Positions 4,033 through 6,882 of a DNA stretch of 6,882 nucleotides are shown here, one piece after another. The notes below the pieces were generated by a model that made no database searches, had not been told where the DNA came from, and was given only the letters and a program-made list of their open reading frames with translations. The translations under genes were made by a program, and so were the position numbers. Origin of the DNA: CBFGRU01 sp965651255 (GTDB lineage: Bacteria > Planctomycetota > Phycisphaerae > Phycisphaerales > SM1A02); the NCBI GenBank assembly GCA_965651255.1, contig CBFGRU010000169.1, forward strand, positions 1 to 6,882. Reading direction: 5' to 3'. The first letter of the stretch is position 1. Every line of letters starts with the position of its first letter.

Positions 4033-6882
4033 TCAGCTTCCGGTCCTGCTGATATCGTCCAACAACTGACGGATCTCTCTTTCAGTTTTCGGATCGGGGT
4101 TCAGTTTCATTGCCTGGTCAAGCGCCTGGCGTGCCTGATTGATTCGATTCGTCCGGGCGTACACCTCGGCGAGGTGCAAGAGATTACCGGACTCAGTCCG
4201 AATCTGAACACTTCGGAGCAAGTGTCGCTCTGCCTCTTCGAAGTTCTGCAAAGCGATGCAGACCGCTCCCATTGTGTCAAGGATGTTGTAATTCTCAGGC
4301 GCAAGCTCCAACGCGCGCCGGGCGAGGGGCTCGGCTTTCGCTGGCTGCCCCATGTTGTCGGCATAGATAAAGGCCAGGTTGTTCAACGTCGCCGCATGAT
4401 TCGGCCAGATCTCGCGGATCTGTTCGTACAGGTCCACCGCTTCCTGGTACTGCCCATAGGACTGGTGCACCGAGCCAACGCGGAACATCAGTTGCGCTTT
4501 TCGATTCGTATCATCGCCGTCAGCGAGTTCGATCGCGCGCGTCAAGAGGTCGAGGGCTCGGCTCGAACCGCGCCGGAAGTGCTGCTCCGCGAGCGCCTCA
4601 TACTCGTGACTCGTGAGGTCACCACCGATGATCTCACGGATGATTGATTCCACATCACTGATTGGCAGCGATGCGAATGCCTGCCCGATGAGACTGAACC
4701 ATTCCGTGATCACACCTGCCGGCGCGTTCCGTTGATCGATGGCCGCTCGATACTGTTGATAGGCCGACTTGAATTCGGCTTCGGCCTGCCGACGGCCTTC
4801 GGGAATCATGGCATACGCCATCCCTCGATAGCACCGAAGGATTGGAGTTGCGTTGACCATGTCGGCATGGCCATCCGTCAGGCGAATCACGCGCGCGGGA
4901 TCGCGCTGCGGCAAATTGAGCAATGCACGACTCTGTTTTGCCAGGAGGTCGCGGGTCGGCCGAATTCGGAATGCTTCCTCATACGACCGCAGCGCCATCG
5001 CCATCCCGCGTTCGATGGGCGGGTTCGCATTGGCGTACAGGTCTCCGAGCGTCTCATGCCATCGCGATTCGGTCGGGAACTGGCTGATCGCCTCTTGTGC
5101 CACTCGCACGGCCTGATTCAGTTGGTTCGACCCGACAAGCAATGTGATCAGCGATTGCCGTATGTCATGCTCGCGTGGCGACATCGCCAGGACACCCCGA
5201 AGCGTCTCGATCGCCGAGGCCGTATCCGATGGCGTTCGGGTCATGTAGACTTCTGCCTTTGCCACATGGGCGGGCAGGAAGTTGGCCTGAATGGAAATCG
5301 CTTTGTTCAGATCAAGGATTGCAGAATCAAGCAGCGTCTGTCCGGTTCGCTGCTCGCGGATGTGTTGGCGACGCTTGGCCTGAGCCCGCTGGAGTAACGG
5401 AACGGTTGCAGAAGGCGCGAGCTCAACTGCTCGGTCCAGTTTCTTCATCTCTTCATTGAACCGCAGGTTCGCCTGACTGGTCTGCCCCGCCGCAACCAGG
5501 TCGGCTGCCGCTCCACGATCGATCGCTGCACCAAGGAGGAGACCTTCAGTTGGCGCACGACCCGCAGCATCGTCGGCCGCCATGAGCTTGTCCAGCCGTG
5601 ACTGTGCTTCGGCAAAGTTCCGAAGATTGATGTCGCATTCAATTAACCGAATCTCGGTTGCACGAGATGGGCTCACCTCATTGAGCGCTGTCCAATGGCG
5701 TTTGGCTCGCTCGAACTGGTTCTGGCTGAAATACAGTCTCGCCAGCGCTGCATCCGCTTCACGTGCCTTGGGATCCTGGAGCGCGAGCGCCGCTTCCATC
5801 GTGGCAATCGCCTGATCGATGCGTCCGATGCTCCCCTGATAATCAGCCAACCGTAGCATTGCATCGACCGACGGAGGTCGCTGCGATTCCGCAAACGACT
5901 GCAGGACTTGTTCACCCTCTCTGGCCTGGCCACGGTCGCGAAGGAAGAAGGCGCGGGCGACGGCCAATTGCAGATTGTTCTGGCCGTGTTTCTCTGCAAG
6001 CGTATTCAGAATCTGACGACCTTCCTGAACCCACCGGTCCTGGACCTCTTTCAGAAGCGCTTCACGCTGCTCAACAGCCAGCGCACCCCAAAGAGAATCG
6101 CTGTACCTCGGGTTCCCCGTACTTCGATCAACAACATCATTTCGTTGCGGCTGCGCTGAACCGAGAAGCAAGGCAAGCCGAATGGCATTGCCGAGGTCAT
6201 CCGGATTCTCTTCGTATGCCTGCCTTCGTTCCTGAATCGCTTCTGAGGAGTTTCCGAACTGTGCTTCCAACGTCAATCGCGCATCGCGCAGCTCTGCATC
6301 GCCCGCAAGTACACTCTTGGCAGCGCGAAGGATGACCAATGCTTCCTGGTTGCGTCCGGTCTGGAGGAGGAGATTGGCATACATTCGGACCGTCTGCGCA
6401 TCAGTCGGATCACGTTCGTACGAACTGGCGTAGGCACGGGCCGCATCGGCGGTGTTGCCGACCAACTCGTAGCTCCGGCCGAGCAGCCGCCATGTATCGG
6501 AGTCGTGCGGCTGCAGGCGCGTTGCCTCTACCAACGCAGTCGCGGCATCGACGAATCGATTGCGAGCCATCGCCAGCCGGCCCTCATACATGTAGCCATT
6601 CGCGCGATCGAGGTTCTTCGACCGTGCTTCGGCAACGAGTCGTTCCGCTGCCGCCCAGTTACTTGCAAGCAGTGCTTCACGGAACCGATACTCAACGAGT
6701 GCCGGATGGTCCGGTGATGCACGCTCCGCTTCCGCCCGAGCCGACTCGGCGGCCTGGCTGAATCGCTCCGCCATCCGTCGTGCTTCTTCAGCACCTTCAC
6801 GATTACCTTGCGCAGCCATTGCATCTGCACGACGCTCTTCGGCCTGCGCCATGTCTGCGTAGGAGGCATACAAGCGAATCGG
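4033..6882 (-). CDS. Large tetratricopeptide-repeat protein (5' partial)
   Basis: At least 949 residues of helical repeat protein. The frame is open to the right edge (it reads P-I-R-L-Y-A-S upstream of the TTG at 6873), so the true start and any signal peptide or lipobox are outside the window. Repeats fit the TPR pattern (W-LG-Y-A-F-A-P). Clear examples are WRLLGRSYELVG followed by DAARAYASSYERDP (about 6410-6500), an AVDLYEQIREIWP / LNNLAFIYAD / ALELAPENYNILDTMGAVC run (about 4260-4460), and a final unit ending KLNPDPKTE near 4090. Less regular repeats cover most of the rest. It ends about 14 residues after the last TPR, with no beta-barrel or membrane anchor at the C-terminus, which argues against BcsC, PgaA or PelB-type porins. 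It sits 47 bp upstream of the chain-length gene in the same direction. By analogy with TPR proteins in exopolysaccharide loci (for example PrsT of exosortase/PEP-CTERM loci, or AlgK-like scaffolds) it may be a periplasmic or envelope scaffold; that role is inferred, not seen. Confidence 0.88.
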   Translation of the reverse strand, partial: PIRLYASYADMAQAEERRADAMAAQGNREGAEEARRMAERFSQAAESARAEAERASPDHPALVEYRFREALLASNWAAAERLVAEARSKNLDRANGYMYEGRLAMARNRFVDAATALVEATRLQPHDSDTWRLLGRSYELVGNTADAARAYASSYERDPTDAQTVRMYANLLLQTGRNQEALVILRAAKSVLAGDAELRDARLTLEAQFGNSSEAIQERRQAYEENPDDLGNAIRLALLLGSAQPQRNDVVDRSTGNPRYSDSLWGALAVEQREALLKEVQDRWVQEGRQILNTLAEKHGQNNLQLAVARAFFLRDRGQAREGEQVLQSFAESQRPPSVDAMLRLADYQGSIGRIDQAIATMEAALALQDPKAREADAALARLYFSQNQFERAKRHWTALNEVSPSRATEIRLIECDINLRNFAEAQSRLDKLMAADDAAGRAPTEGLLLGAAIDRGAAADLVAAGQTSQANLRFNEEMKKLDRAVELAPSATVPLLQRAQAKRRQHIREQRTGQTLLDSAILDLNKAISIQANFLPAHVAKAEVYMTRTPSDTASAIETLRGVLAMSPREHDIRQSLITLLVGSNQLNQAVRVAQEAISQFPTESRWHETLGDLYANANPPIERGMAMALRSYEEAFRIRPTRDLLAKQSRALLNLPQRDPARVIRLTDGHADMVNATPILRCYRGMAYAMIPEGRRQAEAEFKSAYQQYRAAIDQRNAPAGVITEWFSLIGQAFASLPISDVESIIREIIGGDLTSHEYEALAEQHFRRGSSRALDLLTRAIELADGDDTNRKAQLMFRVGSVHQSYGQYQEAVDLYEQIREIWPNHAATLNNLAFIYADNMGQPAKAEPLARRALELAPENYNILDTMGAVCIALQNFEEAERHLLRSVQIRTESGNLLHLAEVYARTNRINQARQALDQAMKLNPDPKTEREIRQLLDDISRTGS

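Noticed and set aside
4732..5397. Plus-strand ORF of 221 codons antisense to the TPR gene
   Set aside because: No family resemblance, fully covered by a continuous TPR reading frame, with unnatural Arg/His/Cys-rich composition.
5763..6335. Plus-strand ORF of 190 codons antisense to the TPR gene
   Set aside because: Same reasoning: a shadow frame with Pro/His/Arg-rich composition and no signal or domain.
6871..6873. TTG at 6873 as the start of the TPR protein
   Set aside because: The frame stays open through the last nine bases (codons for P-I-R), so this is only the first start-like codon inside the window. The true start lies beyond the edge.

Overview
The window is a compact piece of a surface or exopolysaccharide assembly locus. 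Four genes lie on the minus strand and read from the right edge to the left edge: (1) a very large tetratricopeptide-repeat (TPR) protein whose start lies beyond the right edge; (2) a Wzc/Wzz-like chain-length determinant fused to a tyrosine-kinase-like (BY-kinase) P-loop domain; (3) an extended short-chain dehydrogenase/reductase of the NDP-sugar epimerase/dehydratase type; (4) a WecA/TagO/MraY-family polyprenyl-phosphate sugar-1-phosphate transferase whose end lies beyond the left edge. I see no convincing gene on the plus strand, no RNA gene, no mobile element and no CRISPR array. Coding density is near total: the gaps are 47 bp, 26 bp and a 4-bp overlap.

The spacing suggests one operon. 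TPR to chain-length gene is 47 bp, with a good Shine-Dalgarno (AGGA) in front of the latter. The chain-length gene's stop overlaps an ATG (ATGA) that opens a 6-codon mini-ORF, and this closes 9 nt before the epimerase ATG. The epimerase stop and the transferase start share an ATGA. No T-rich terminator or obvious promoter appears in any gap, so the promoter must lie beyond the right edge.

Functionally the set fits a lipid-linked polysaccharide pathway. The transferase would put the first sugar phosphate on undecaprenyl phosphate. The epimerase would make a nucleotide-sugar precursor. The chain-length protein would govern polymer length and export. The TPR protein would be a scaffold, by analogy with TPR proteins in other exopolysaccharide loci. 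The glycosyltransferases, flippase and polymerase expected for such a pathway are not in the window.

The most unusual observation is in the kinase-like domain. The overall fold signature is intact, but the invariant Walker A lysine is an alanine (Ala550), the second acidic residue of Walker A' is Asn574, the second Arg of the EX2RX2R oligomerisation motif is Ala524, and the C-terminal tail has only two tyrosines. This looks like a pseudokinase or strongly diverged nucleotide-binding version of Wzc.

The organism is a Gram-negative-type bacterium with moderately GC-rich DNA. The protein style would fit Planctomycetota, but this is an impression from sequence style only and is weakly supported.
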